DNA of 64,000 nt from Polyodon spathula (lineage: Eukaryota > Chordata > Actinopteri > Acipenseriformes > Polyodontidae): positions 7,058,281-7,122,280 of the forward strand of contig NC_054559.1 of NCBI RefSeq assembly GCF_017654505.1. Reading direction: 5' to 3'. The notes below the pieces were generated by a model. It did no database searches, was not told the DNA's origin, and worked only from the letters and a program-made list of their open reading frames with translations. Shown in pieces: positions 50,210 to 61,702 of this stretch (its first letter is position 1; each line of letters starts with the position of its first letter). The position numbers and the translations under genes were made by a program.

Positions 50210-52030
50210 TTTTTTTTTTTTGCATCGGCGTGCAGCTCAGCAAAATAACTGCAGAGTAATTTATTAGGTTGCGTTAGCGCTATTCAAAAATAAAATAAAC
50301 AATCTTTTGGATGATTGGTTTCATTCTGGTTGTTTAGTATGTTTAATGTTAACACTACTAGGTAATCTTTTTTTTAAATCAGGCTTTTTGAAAATTTAGA
50401 TAGCAATATAAAAAAAAATATTAGTTGTTATCATCTGCAATAATACACCCGATGTTTATTTTTTTATGTAACTATTACTGTGTTATTATAAATTGTTATT
50501 TTAATGGCTTCGCAGCTGGTATGGCGTCAGTTGAAGAAAAAAAAAAAAAAACGTTCCAGTTTTTTACTCCGCAAAACTGGTAACGCCAATTACATGGCGA
50601 GTACTTCCTTCCACATCAATATGTAAGAATTTAAAATATGCTATATTAAAAACTGGAGCAACACTTCAATAGTTGCCATCTTTCACAATACCTTGCAGGA
50701 CATTGTAAACATCCGGTTCACGGACCATATAAACGAGCAGAGTGCACTTGAAACTGCATTGTGAACACAAACAAACTTGGTCCTGAAAATTTCGAAAAGG
50801 ACCAAAAAAAACGAACTCGGTCCTGTGAAAAGCAAGCACACGGATACATTCTTTCAAATGAAACGAAGTGTTTGAAACAGACCCAAACTTGTTATATTAA
50901 TTGTTGTTGTAATTAATAAGGTTCAAAATTAATAATTCAAAATAAAACATAACACTGGGTCTGTTGAGTTGGTTTGGTCCGCACTCTGTACAGTTTGGTA
51001 CGGTTGGTGTTAAGTGTGAACAACCAAAACAAACAAAAAAAAAATGTCTTTGGGAACTACATTAGGCCATTGTAAACAAACATTTCTGGTATTGTCAGTT
51101 TCAGCCTTAATTTGTTGTCCTGGTTTTGCTATTGTATTTTTATTTATTTATTTTTTTATTCAGTACAAAACTAGATCAGTATACTCTACAAGTTAATAGC
51201 AGAGTAATGTATTAGGTTCTGTTAGCACCATTAAAAAATAAAATAAACCATTATATGGATTATTTGTTTAACCATTCTGATTATGTGTATACCATATGTT
51301 TACATTGTAATAGCTGATCTATATTTTTAAATCTGACTTTTTGTACATTTAACATGTGTTGACCAGATAAAGAAAATGAGTTGTTATGATCTGCAATACA
51401 TTCACCCGATGCTTATTTTTTTAACTATTATTGTGTTATGATATACTGTTATTGTAATGACTTCAAAGTTGCTAGGACTTCATGAATTTAAAAAAAAAAA
51501 AAAAAAAAAACATTTTTTTCACTGTGGAAATCTGGACAGTGGGAGACACTGAAGCTCTGACTAATTTGGTCAGACACCAAAATCTAAGCCGAACTGGACA
51601 AAATACAAAAATAGTAAAATATATTCAGTCTTTTCTTAAATTACTTTGTTTAATGCCAACAATATGAAAACAGTGCAGAATTGTGTAAACTGCATTATTC
51701 TCCTACTGTAGGCATTAAATACACGTATTAATTAAATTAGCAAAGTGCTCCCCCTGTGCTTTCTTCCACAGCAATATGCAAGAATCTAAAACATGCTACA
51801 TTAAAAACCTGAGCAACACATCAGCAGCCATCTTTCAATATGCCTTGCAGGACATTGTAAACATCCGTTTAACACACCATATAATTTAAATGAAAACCGC
51901 ATTGTGAACACAAACAGACTCGGTCCTGAAAAAACAAAGAAAAAAAGAAAAAGGTTAGACAAACTCGGTCCCTTTGCTCACAGGTAAGTGTGAACAGCAA
52001 GAACATTGAGACATTGTTTTAAACAAAACG
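50210..52030. repeat. Two diverged direct copies of a 0.7-0.9 kb block
   Basis: The 50210-50890 block and the 51180-52030 block share ordered matches: gcagagtaatttattaggtt, catctgcaataatacaccc, taatggcttc, a poly-A, agaatttaaaatatgctata, and ccttgcaggacattgtaaac. They differ by many substitutions and small indels. A short segment with gtttggtccgcactctgtac separates them. They may be one old transposon family inserted twice or a tandem duplication. Confidence 0.7.
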
Positions 52031-55000
52031 AACCAGACATGGACCCAGTGTGAACGCAGCCTTCAATTTTGACAAGTTTTTGTAACCATTATTTAAAATG
52101 CCTTTCCCTCTCCATTTAGCTTTGGTCCAGATAAATTAGTATTGCCTTGTAGCTTACAAAAACGTTTACCAACAATAATACAGTACCAGCAAGAAATGAA
52201 AGTTGCTTTCACCTCTGATCAGTGCAGAAAGGTGTGAGGCTGATAGGCAGGTTCAATATTTGGTTTTTAAAATGTTGACATGTGAAAACCCACTCTCACA
52301 AGCACCACTGCTTAACCCTTTAACAACCAAACGTTTTTCTGTGGGATGCTCCCAAAAAGGCCTTTTTTTTCTTTTTTTGGCTGTAGTTGACTCTCTTCCT
52401 ATAAAAATGAATTAGGCGGCATTATAAAGTACTTCAGAAACCATACAAGCTTTTCTGGCTTTTTTTTTTCAACACAGTATATTTATATTTTGTTAATGTT
52501 TAACATTACGTTTTTTTTTTTATTATTATGTATTCTGCTTAGAGACACATGCATAGGGATGGGTTATAACAGGTTTCATAAATATTTATAAAAACATATA
52601 TATTAAAACACATGACAGAATAAATGTTCCAATGTAAGTATATGTCAAATACATCAGATTTACAATGTTTCCCCCTTTTTCTTTTCTTAGCTGTAAACAT
52701 GTTTGTATTATGTTTTGTCACTGAATGCTGCTGTGAAATGTCTCCGCCCTTGTCTCTCTCTCAGTGACGGCACACAAAAAAAACAACCAACCAGGCAGGG
52801 AAGTTCAATCCCTTCCCTATCCAACGACATGCATTAACAAGCTTTACTGCAAGGTATGGTTGACAAGTAAGTCAAAGAAACAAAGTGCATATTTTATCGT
52901 GTTTACCCAATCATGGGCCCAGAGTGACACTTCAGTATGATCATGTTTACACAATCACGTCGTTAATGACAGTGTCAGAGACAACAACAATAGTTTATGA
53001 ATGTTTAAGTAGCAGTCCGGATTGCTGGTTATTACAATTTTAATAAATCATCACGCATTCTTTTACTATTTCAATAGCCTACCACCAAATTCCAGCCCTG
53101 GGGATTCAAAAGCAAAAACTAAACACTTCTTCACTTTACTAGTGTTGTCGAACATGTAGCTTGACGACACAAATATAGTACTTTAAGTAAAAGGCTTACG
53201 TAAATGTATTTTTTTAAAACTAACGTTTAAATGCAGGGTTAGAAACTCACGCTCGCCCGTGGTGAATTAAATCCGATGAGGATTAGTGGATGTCTCAGTA
53301 GTCCTCATAGGCGAGTACTTAAAACAAATGTACAGATAAACTCACACGTTCACAGTCTTGCGTCGAAAATGCAGGAAAAGTCTATTTTCTAGCGGAGTGT
53401 AGCAGTGGTGAATAAGCATTCAGAATGCTTAGAAAACAGTCACTCAGAACAGATACCTCCTCTCACCTCCCCTGCAATGCCAATCTCACTATAATATGAC
53501 GTTTACGTTTGTGTTCTCACTCCCAAACCCGTTGCATCTTGTAAGTGTAAAGTAATTTTACAAAAATGTGGACATTTATACCGGGTTGTTACCCCCCCCC
53601 CCCATCTCAAAACAAACAAACAAACAAAAAAGACTAAAGATGCAATTAGCAAAGGGGGCCGGTTGTACTAATGAGATCAAAAAACAGGCCAGGTTTTACT
53701 AAATATTTAAAAACTAATAAATAAACAATTACCATAATGAACACTGACATAATATATTGCTTAAAAACACAATAACACAATATATTCATATAAAATTGAG
53801 TTCTTCCCTATAAACAATTTTAACACGTTTAAAGTTTGTAAACTGCCTTTTCAAAACACCCTTTTCTTATGCCAACACAGTACTATAGTACCATTTTAAC
53901 AGCTGCATTCACTGGCGGCTCTGACAAACCGGAAGGCGACCCTTCGCATATTCAAATCCATCGATACAAAGTCCCCCAGTTTTCTTGAAAAAAAAAAATC
54001 TGTGTTTCCCTCGTTTTTCTTTTGTATTTTTTATTCTCTCATTTGTACTCAACCTAGTAGATTCAGCATATGTCAGTTTTGGCAGATTCTACTGTACTTG
54101 CCGAAGCGGTTTTCTCCCACCGCTAATTGAAAAAAAAAAGCCTCCTAGCTAACAATTTAATCTTGAAATTGGCACTTCAGTAAAGACTGTGTGTATGCGA
54201 GTACATTAATTATTGTAGGTAGTAATTCATACTTATTTAAATCACTCAGGCTGTAACTCCCAACTTCACAAGCCAGCCAGCATTTTTGTAAATAGCAACA
54301 CATGGAATGAACAATAAAATAAACATTTATTTGTGTCATCGGTGTCCATTTCAGATGGAGCTTCGTGGTCGGCACGGTGACACGGCTGACAGAATCACCT
54401 CGTCTGGTGCTGTCAGTGTCAGTTTCTCAACACACAGTAACAGTAATCGCTCAGAATCGAGGTGCAAATATGTGACTGATCGATCTGTAGGAGCGTTTAC
54501 TATGGTGCCTTTGTTAAAAAAAAATAAAAAAATAAAAAAAACCCTACATTTATAATGGTGTTTATTTAAAATAAATAAATAAATAATAATCCTAATATTT
54601 TTAGGGACCCCAACTGTTGTTAATTCCAAATTAGGCAGATCACATAAGTACTATTACGTTTACATCAGGACTAGCAAATTACTAACCCTGTTTAAATGTA
54701 ATGGCTCTCAAGCCAGGGGCGCCATTTCAGATTTCAGGTGGGGGGGGTGGGGAAACTTTAAGCGGCCCCTGGAAGCTCTTGTTTTTTTTTTTTGCAGATA
54801 AAAACTTCAAATCAGTTTATTACTGGAGCATTCTGCACCTGTGCCCTGCAGACCCAGTACAAAATAAAGCTTTACTTTTTAGCTTATATATAAGTTCAGA
54901 ACATGCAGGAGTCAATATACTAAGATATTACTGATCCCAGAGCCTTGATGTATCAGTCTTAACACAGATATCAGTCACACAGTTTGATACACTGTGCACT

Positions 55001-55481
55001 ATTCTTAGTAGAGAGATAAATAATTTTCTTTTATAAAATCAAATCTACTTACCCTTGAAATGATTGCTTTTGCACACTCCTTATCATACCCCAAATTGAA
55101 GCATTTGTGTTCATCCATGCAGGCTCACCAGTCCCATTAGGTAAGTAATGTCATTTTAAAGAATGTGATTTTTTTTATATACTGTTGCCTGAAAAAATAA
55201 GTAATTACTATATTACTTTTGTTGATATTGGTTTCAAAGTTCTCCCATCACAGGACATGGTTTTTTTCAGATGAGACTTGAGTTCATTAAGCTACAAATA
55301 TAGTTTATATTAGACTTACAAATGGAAGTTTTGGAAATAATTTTTCTAAAAACAAAAATAACACAATTAAGGTTGCAAAAATGTAAATAATTAGATTGTT
55401 TACGACCTATTTTTTCTTTTTATTTCTTTAAAACATGAGGAAGTTTTACACTTTAGTCAATACTTAATGGACGGTCTCTTG
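52031..55481. other. AT-rich DNA without recognised genes
   Basis: No coding sequence was supported. A 41-bp segment at 54144-54184 also occurs at 56334-56374. A fragment near 54706-54770 (caggggcgccatttcagatt) resembles a transposon end. Confidence 0.5.
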
Positions 55482-55573
55482 CTGTATATCAGGAATGGCC
55501 AACCTTTCACAGACCAAGAGCCAAGAAACCAGAATGCACAGCGCCAAAGAGCCACATGCAGTAGTGTGAATTC

Positions 55574-55608
<35 letters not shown>

Positions 55609-55909
55609 AAATAAATATATACCATGAGTGTAGTCAGAGTCCACAGCAAATTCAACAGTATACAAACCAATAATAATAATAACAATGGCAATAACTTCTA
55701 AGCACAGGCAGAATTTGGACTCAGTGAGACTTCTGACATTCTTTACATTCTACTATTTTCTTCGAGTTTGGCTTGTATTTAGTTGTGCATATACGCAACA
55801 CGTCACTTAAGTGCTCGTCAGTCAGAACAGATCTATGCCTGGACTTAACATGTTTGAGGGCAGAAAAAACTGACCGACAAAGGTAGGTTGAGCCAAACAT
55901 CGAAAGCAG

Positions 55910-57112
55910 TCAGAGGGCAGCATGCCTGATATTGGGGTATTTCTTCTTTGTAAAACTGGAGGGTTCACTCTTTAAGAGCAGACTTAGATCTATATCTTCC
56001 CAAAATTCAGTTATTTCTAGTTGGGAAGCTGCTTCATCAGTGACTAACGGCGATTTCAAACAAACAATCTGCTTCAGCAGTGAAAGGGTCAACCAGAAAT
56101 CTAATCTGAGGTCTTTTCAGCTGAAGATCTTGAAATCTTTTAGCAAAACTCTCTTGAAGATCACGAAGCAGAGCTGAGTATCTGGGTGTGCTCCGTTGTA
56201 GTGCGTCTGCCGCATGTTTATTTGAGTTCACTTTTTTTTTTTTTTTTGTAATTCAATTTTTACTGAAAGATTATATACAAAATGAACAGAAAGATATTGG
56301 AAACATTCCTCACCCCCCCACCCCCTTGTTCCACCTAGCTAACAATTTAATCTTGAAATTGGCACTTCAGTAAATGAGCAGTGCATATTTATCACAACAA
56401 TAGTAATTTCTTAAATTGCAGTTGCCAAGTCTCTCCACATGAGTAAGGTGGAAACTTTGGCTTCATTGACTTGTCTGAAGACATCTCCAAAAAAATAATG
56501 TCTAAAAACACCTGTAGCCAGTGACGCATGGAGAATTGGTGAGCAGGAAGCCAGTGCTGCACAATCATTTTCTTTGCAGCAGTCCTGCTTGCAGGCCACA
56601 ATCTATGTTCATTCTCAGAGAGTGGAAATTTAGAAATGTCACCCAGGAGAAAAAGTGCAGGGTCCAGTGGGAAGCATCTTCCGATAATAGCAGAAATGGA
56701 ATCAGCTACCTGCCCCCCCAAAAAGCTGTACATCTGGGCAGTCCCATAGTATATGCATTAGAGTGCCAGGTACTCCTAGGTTGAAGAAAGTACAACATGG
56801 GTGGGGGGCTAGCCCCATAAAATGTATTTTATGAGGGGTTATTTGAGTTCACTTTTACTATTGAAGGAAAGTGTGTCAGTTCTCCCTTTTGCAATTGTCT
56901 CTGAAACAACTGGAGTTTGTTTACGAACGCAAATACACTTTGCACAAAATCAGACAACAGCCTTTTTCCCCCTGTAGATCCACATTGAGTTTATCCAAAT
57001 GAAGCAACATATCTGCCATAAAAGCCAAATCGAGAACCCACTGTGAGTCTGACAGTTCAGGATAGCCTTTGCACTTTTCCTTCATGAATGCAGCCATTCT
57101 GATCCAGTTCAC
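55910..57112 (-). pseudogene. hAT transposase relic, interrupted by L1-like insertion
   Basis: The minus-strand pieces are 57112-56857 (LAFMADMLLHLDKLNVDLQG, then GELTHFPSIV in another frame) and 56235-55910 (SALLRDLQESFAKRFQDLQL, PQIRFLVDPF, then CLKSPLVTDEAASQLEITEFW). These resemble the hAT transposases related to GTF2I-repeat/ZBED-type proteins. The two parts would be contiguous without the insertion at 56236-56838. At least one frameshift and the missing N-terminal zinc finger make it inactive. Confidence 0.75.
56236..56838 (-). mobile_element. 5'-truncated L1-like LINE nested in the hAT element
   Basis: It is flanked by an 18-bp target duplication (56218-56235 and 56839-56856, core tttgagttcactttt). 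On the minus strand the insertion ends in poly-A. Its frame 56733-56392 has the C terminus of L1/Tx1-type ORF2: PLDPALFLLGD, then ASRTAAKKMIVQHW and MRHWLQVFLDIIFLEMS. Only about 600 bp was copied. Confidence 0.85.
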
Positions 57113-57240
57113 ACATACGTTCCGCTTGGAAAGTATGATTGGCTGATTGGTTGCTATGTTAAAAAGTTTCCACGCTGCTGATTGGTTAAGGATGAGGGCT
57201 GGTGAAAATGCAAAAAAAAGTACAAAAAGTAAATATGTAA

Positions 57241-57245
<5 letters not shown>

Positions 57246-57298
<53 letters not shown>
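57246..57298. repeat. (TA)n microsatellite
   Basis: About 26 ta units inside the hAT element. Confidence 0.95.
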
Positions 57299-57302
<4 letters not shown>

Positions 57303-57597
57303 CAAGTTTTTTTTTTGTTTGTTTTTTTTTTTTAAACTAAACTTTTCTTTTTGTACCATTTTTTTGTGTGTTCCAAGAGCTGCATTTGCACCATGAAAGA
57401 GCCATGTGCGGCTCGTGAGACACCAGTTGGCCACCCCTGCTGTATATGAACACATATTATCAATCAATCTGAATTTAAGGAATGTCAATGCTGAAATTGT
57501 AATAGAAATGCTCTTTCACAATTTGTGTGATTTTTAGACTTTCCTTTTTCAGTCAGACCCCACTCCTGCCCCTAAACTAACTCGGACCAACCAACCA

Positions 57598-58335
57598 ATG
57601 AAGCCCAGAGGGGGTAACCAGACCTTCAGACCATGGAGGTCGAGGTTAGCCCCATCCTGGGCGAGAGAGAATCCCCCTAACCTGCCGGTCGCGGACTCGC
57701 AGGACAGATTAACTCCGTTGATGCCTCCTAACCAAGTGTGCTACCAATGTAATGAGCCTGGACACATTGCCAGGAATTGTCCAGTAATGAAGGTGGACCT
57801 GGCGACAAGATCCTGGTCAGCAGTAACAGGTAGGAACACTGGGGAATGTCGGGAGGGCCCTTATCAGTTAAGAGTACAGGTCGGGGGAAAGACTACTTAC
57901 GCATTTGCGGACTCTGGGTGTGCACAAACATTGATTCGGCAAGCTCTCTTGGATGGGGTAGCCTGGGAGCCACAGGGTAAAGTGGCTATCTCCTGTATTC
58001 ATGGAGAAACTCGGGTTTATCCCACCACTAAAGTTAGACTTATTGTAGGTGATTATTCAGCTTACGTTAAAGTGGCTGTAGCGCAATGTTTACCATACCC
58101 TGTTCTCCTGGGAAGAGACTGGCCGTTTTTTGATCGTATTTTAGGTCGGGAAATGGTCTTAGTTTCTACCAGGGGACAATTAAAGCAACAGGAGAAAACA
58201 ATTGGCGAGATTTTTCCGTTGCAATCCGATCTGTTTAACCCTAAAATCCGCCCAAGAAAAACAAAAAGAGAGCGTCGGGTGGAAAAATATGAGGGAACTC
58301 TGAGACGACAAGGGAGGGGTCTGACACAAAAGTAA
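57598..58335 (+). pseudogene. Gmr1-type gag zinc knuckle and protease
   Basis: The frame carries the CCHC knuckle CYQCNEPGHIARNCP (near 57740-57785) and an aspartic protease with the active-site AFADSGCAQTLI (D-S-G, near 57900) and the VLLGRDW block near 58110. The frame is already open upstream of the first ATG at 57598, in keeping with loss of the gag N terminus. It ends at a TAA (58333-58335). The integrase frame overlaps just before that stop and lies in a different phase, so either a frameshift signal or a mutation joins them. Confidence 0.85.
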
Positions 58336-60569
58336 ACCAATCGCTTAAACGGCAAGGAAAGGGAGTAGGTATTCAGTGTAACCGGGGCTGCGAGGTTACT
58401 GAGGTGGAAGGTCATGTAATAAAAGACACTCCTCTCTGTGTACCTAACCATTGGGACCGAGATATTGACTTGGGATATGAACAACAAAATGATCCCACGT
58501 TACGGTATGCTTGGAAACAGGTTAGATATATCGAGGGGAAGGATATGCAGGAAGGACAACCGGTGGTATTTCCGCATTTTTCTGTATCTGGGCACTTATT
58601 ATATAGAATAACCCGGGCTCCCGGGACGGGACAGCTCGTAAAACAGTTATTGGTTCCTAGGCCTTTTCAGTCAGAAGTCATGAGATTGGCGCATGACATT
58701 CCATTTTCAGGTCATTTGGGAACTGAAAAGACTCAGGAACGAATTCTGGCCCGGTTTTTTTGGCCTGGGGTTTATGGTCTTGTGCGGAAGTATGTATCGG
58801 AGTGTCCTGAATGTCAATTAGCTGCCCCTAAGTCAGTTCGCCCCGCACCTCTGGTTCCACTTCCAATTATTGGGGTACCGTTTGAAAGGATTGGTGTAGA
58901 TTTAGTAGGCCCTCTGGAGGGAACAGAGTCAGGATATCGGTATATTTTAGTAGTAGTGGACTACGCAACGAGATATCCAGAAGCTGTTCCCTTACGCTCT
59001 ATGAATGCAGTAGCTGTAGCGAATGAATTGGTAAAAATATTCTCTAGGGTGGGAATCCCGAAAGAAATTCTCACTGATCAGGGCACTAATTTTATGTCAG
59101 ACTGTATTCAGCAACTATATAAATTATTGAAAATCCGTTCAATTAGAACCTCAGTTTTTCATCCTCAAACGGATGGGCTTGTTGAACGATTTAATCAGAC
59201 TTTGAAAAATATGTTGCGCCGCTTTGTAGATCAAGAAAAACGCAATTGGGCTAAACTGCTTCCCTACTTGCTCTTTGCAGTTCGCGAGGTACCACAATCC
59301 TCAACGGGGTTTTCCCCGTTTGAGCTCTTGTACGGTCGGCAGCCGCGGGGTATCTTGGATCTCATAAGAGAAGGCTGGGAAGAACAGTCAAAGGAGTCTA
59401 AAAATGTAGTAAAATATGTGTTGCAGTTACGCGATCGCTTAGAATTAGTCGGTCGATTGGCACATGACAATCTCAAAGCGGCACAGCAGAAGCAGCAACA
59501 AAGCTACAATAAAAATGCAAGAATTCTGAACTTTCGACCTGGAGATAAAGTGTTGTTATTGTTGCCCTCATCGGAATCTAAGTTGTTTGCTAAATGGCAG
59601 GGTCCCTTTCAGGTTATTCGAGCAATTGGTAAAGTCAATTATGAGATCCGACAGCCTGGGCGTCGGAAAGAAAGTCAAATTTATCATGTTAATCTCCTGA
59701 AACCGTGGAAAGAACGGGAAGTCCATTTTATATCTCCTGTACAGGAGGGAGAGGATTTTGGACCCTCAATTGAGCCAGAGTCAGCAATTGAGGTCCCGAT
59801 GGGGGAAAAATTAACTCCTGATCAGCGTGAAGAGGTAAGCAATCTAATTAATATGTTCAGTGATGTGTTTCCTAACGTGCCTGGAAGAACGCATTTGATC
59901 GAACATGCTATTATCACTCCGCCAGGTCTAAGAGTTAGACAGAGACCGTATCGCATTCCAGAGAGTCGGAGAGATTCTGTTCGAAGGGAGGTGGAGTGTA
60001 TGTTGAAACTTGGGGTAATTGAACCTTCCCGAAGTGAGTGGTGTAGCCCAATAGTACCAATAGACAAGCCAGATGGGTCACTACGATTATGTATCGATTT
60101 TAGGAGGGTGAATGCTATCTCCAAGTTTGATGCATATCCCATGCCTCGAGTAGATGAACTCTTAGACAAACTGGGGCAAGCTCGGTTTATTTCAACTCTG
60201 GATCTGACGAAAGGATATTGGCAAATTCCATTAACGAAAGCCTCTCGTGAGAAAACGGCATTTTCAACCCCAGAGGGTCTTTTTCAATTTTGTACTATGC
60301 CGTTCGGACTTCATGGAGCGCCTGCTACTTTTCAGAGACTAATGGACAAGGTTTTACAACCTCATCGAGAGTATGCAGCTGCGTATATCGATGATGTAGT
60401 CATTTATAGTTCTTCCTATAGGAAGTCATTTATAGTCCAGGCTTTGTTGGATTCACCGGTACCTACCACGAAAACTCAGGTGAGATCACTGTTAGGGTTG
60501 GCTGGTTATTACCGCTGCTTTATTCCACACTTTTCCACTATAGCCGCCCCTCTCACTGATCTCACGTAA
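58336..60569 (+). pseudogene. Gmr1-type integrase and reverse transcriptase
   Basis: Numbering is from the GTG at 58404, though the frame is open further upstream. The integrase zinc domain is H97-H104-C134-C137. The catalytic triad is D166 (GVDLVGP), D225 (LTDQGTNF) and E261 (GLVERFNQT) with the normal D-35-E spacing. The GPF/Y module is at 400-402. RT follows: CSPIVPIDKPDGSLRLCIDF at 547-566, D600 in STLDLTKGYWQIP, and YIDD at 661-664. After IYSSS the text jumps to ALLDSPVPTTKTQVRS, so about 60 residues of palm/thumb are lost. The frame stops at 60569 just after PLTDL. Confidence 0.9.
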
Positions 60570-61080
60570 AAAGAAAGCTCCAAATAAAATTAAGTGGAGT
60601 GCAGAGTGTCAGACAGCCTTTGAATCTATTAAAACTAATTTGAGTCAGGCCCCAGCATTAATAAGCCCGGATTTCAGCCGAGAGTTCGTCCTGCAGACAG
60701 ATGCATCGCAGACTGGTCTGGGGGCGGTTCTGTCCCAGGAGAGAGATGGTATAGAACACCCGATACTATACATCAGTCGGAAGTTACTGCCCAGAGAACA
60801 GAGGTATTCGGTAGTGGAGAAAGAATGCCTGGCAGTGAAATGGGCAGTGGAATCTTTAAAATACTATCTTCTGGGACGACCTTTTGTACTCATCACAGAT
60901 CACGCTTCTTTAAAGTGGTTAGACACGATGAAGGATTCAAACGCTAGGATTACGCGGTGGTACCTGCCGCTCCAACCCTTCGCCTTTCAAATAAGGTATC
61001 GTGAGGGTAAGTTACATCAAAATGCTGATTTTTTTTCCCGGGAGGGAGGGAAAAGGGAAGGGTTAGAGGTTTCCGAGTGT
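60570..61080 (+). pseudogene. Gmr1-type RNase H
   Basis: This continues pol in the +1 phase relative to the RT frame. It has the connection block KIKWSAECQTAFESIK, then the RNase H core: FVLQTDASQTGLGAVLSQ, RYSVVEKECLAVKWAV and LITDHASLKWL. The usual NADALSR at the end reads NADFFSR. The frameshift lies near 60560-60570. It ends shortly before the 3' LTR. Confidence 0.88.
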
Positions 61081-61110
61081 TCCTTCGGCTCCACTCTGAG
61101 GGGTGGGATA

Positions 61111-61702
61111 TGTGATGAGTCAAAGGGATTTTGGTCTGCGATTCAGCCTCCCGACAGTAGATGGCATCAATCCAACTCGGGACTTCCCTTACCAAGATCT
61201 CGTGACCATGGCAAAAGTCATCTTTTGAGGGGCGGCACCTTGGTGAGGGGCGGAAGTACGAGTATGTGAATTTCAGCCACTGGAGTCAAGTGAAGGATAA
61301 GGACACTTGTCAGTTGGGGATTGGTGTTCCACTGACTACAGAAGTGGGACATTACATACTAAAGGGAACGTACTACTGTGTTCGGGGTTGGTCCGAAAGT
61401 AAAATAGGAGGAGTAACGGGTGGAGGGAGAGACTGGTTTGGTGCAGCGGGATTTTTAAAACAAAAAACACAAACATTTCTTTTGTCTTTTTTTGTTTATG
61501 TATGGTTCGCCACGAAGACGATTAAAGACGAGTCATCACGGTTTGTTTTGGATTTCACCCCTGCACTCCTTCCCTCACACCATTTTGTTTTCTTTTGTTA
61601 TTTAATTATTTTGTTGTGTATAGATAATAAAAATAAATTATTTTATTTCTGTACACATAAATTACTGTCTGGACATTCCATTTAATACACTCTCGCCTCA
61701 CA
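61111..61702 (+). mobile_element. 3' LTR of the Gmr1-type element, 592 bp
   Basis: It starts tgtgatgagtc and ends cgcctcaca, with 5-bp inverted ends TGTGA/TCACA. It is preceded by a purine-rich tract (ctgaggggtgggata) that fits a polypurine tract. AATAAA-type signals lie near 61630. No second copy of this LTR occurs in the window. Confidence 0.75.

Larger units (their letters stand above)
55490..57439 (-). mobile_element. hAT transposon with intact ends and 8-bp duplication
   Basis: The left end caggaatggccaacc and the right end ggttggccacccctg are inverse. Both are flanked by the identical 8-mer ctgtatat (55482-55489 and 57440-57447), the hallmark of hAT insertion. Minus-strand frames carry a hAT transposase relic. 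Inside are an (aac)n tract at 55578-55606, a later L1-like insertion, and a (TA)n at 57246-57298. Confidence 0.88.
57550..61702 (+). mobile_element. Gmr1-type Ty3/gypsy retrotransposon, 5' truncated
   Basis: The domain order is gag zinc knuckle, protease, integrase, GPF/Y module, RT, RNase H, 3' LTR. Integrase ahead of RT is the Ty1/copia-like order found within Ty3/gypsy only in the Gmr1 group, first described from cod. RT and GPF/Y character are gypsy-type. The 5' LTR and most of gag are absent: unrelated DNA appears upstream of about 57550. Two frame changes and one internal RT deletion make the copy defective. Confidence 0.88.

Noticed and set aside
56037..56231. Possible host gene of GTF2I-repeat/ZBED type
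   Set aside because: It is within a hAT element with matching ends and an 8-bp duplication, is frameshifted and is interrupted by an L1-like insertion.
58062..58487. Minus-strand 141-codon frame
   Set aside because: Antisense to the Gmr1-type protease/integrase region, which has clear motifs on the plus strand.
61266..61685. 139-codon plus-strand frame after RNase H, considered as an envelope-like gene
   Set aside because: It lies wholly within the 3' LTR and has no signal peptide or envelope features.
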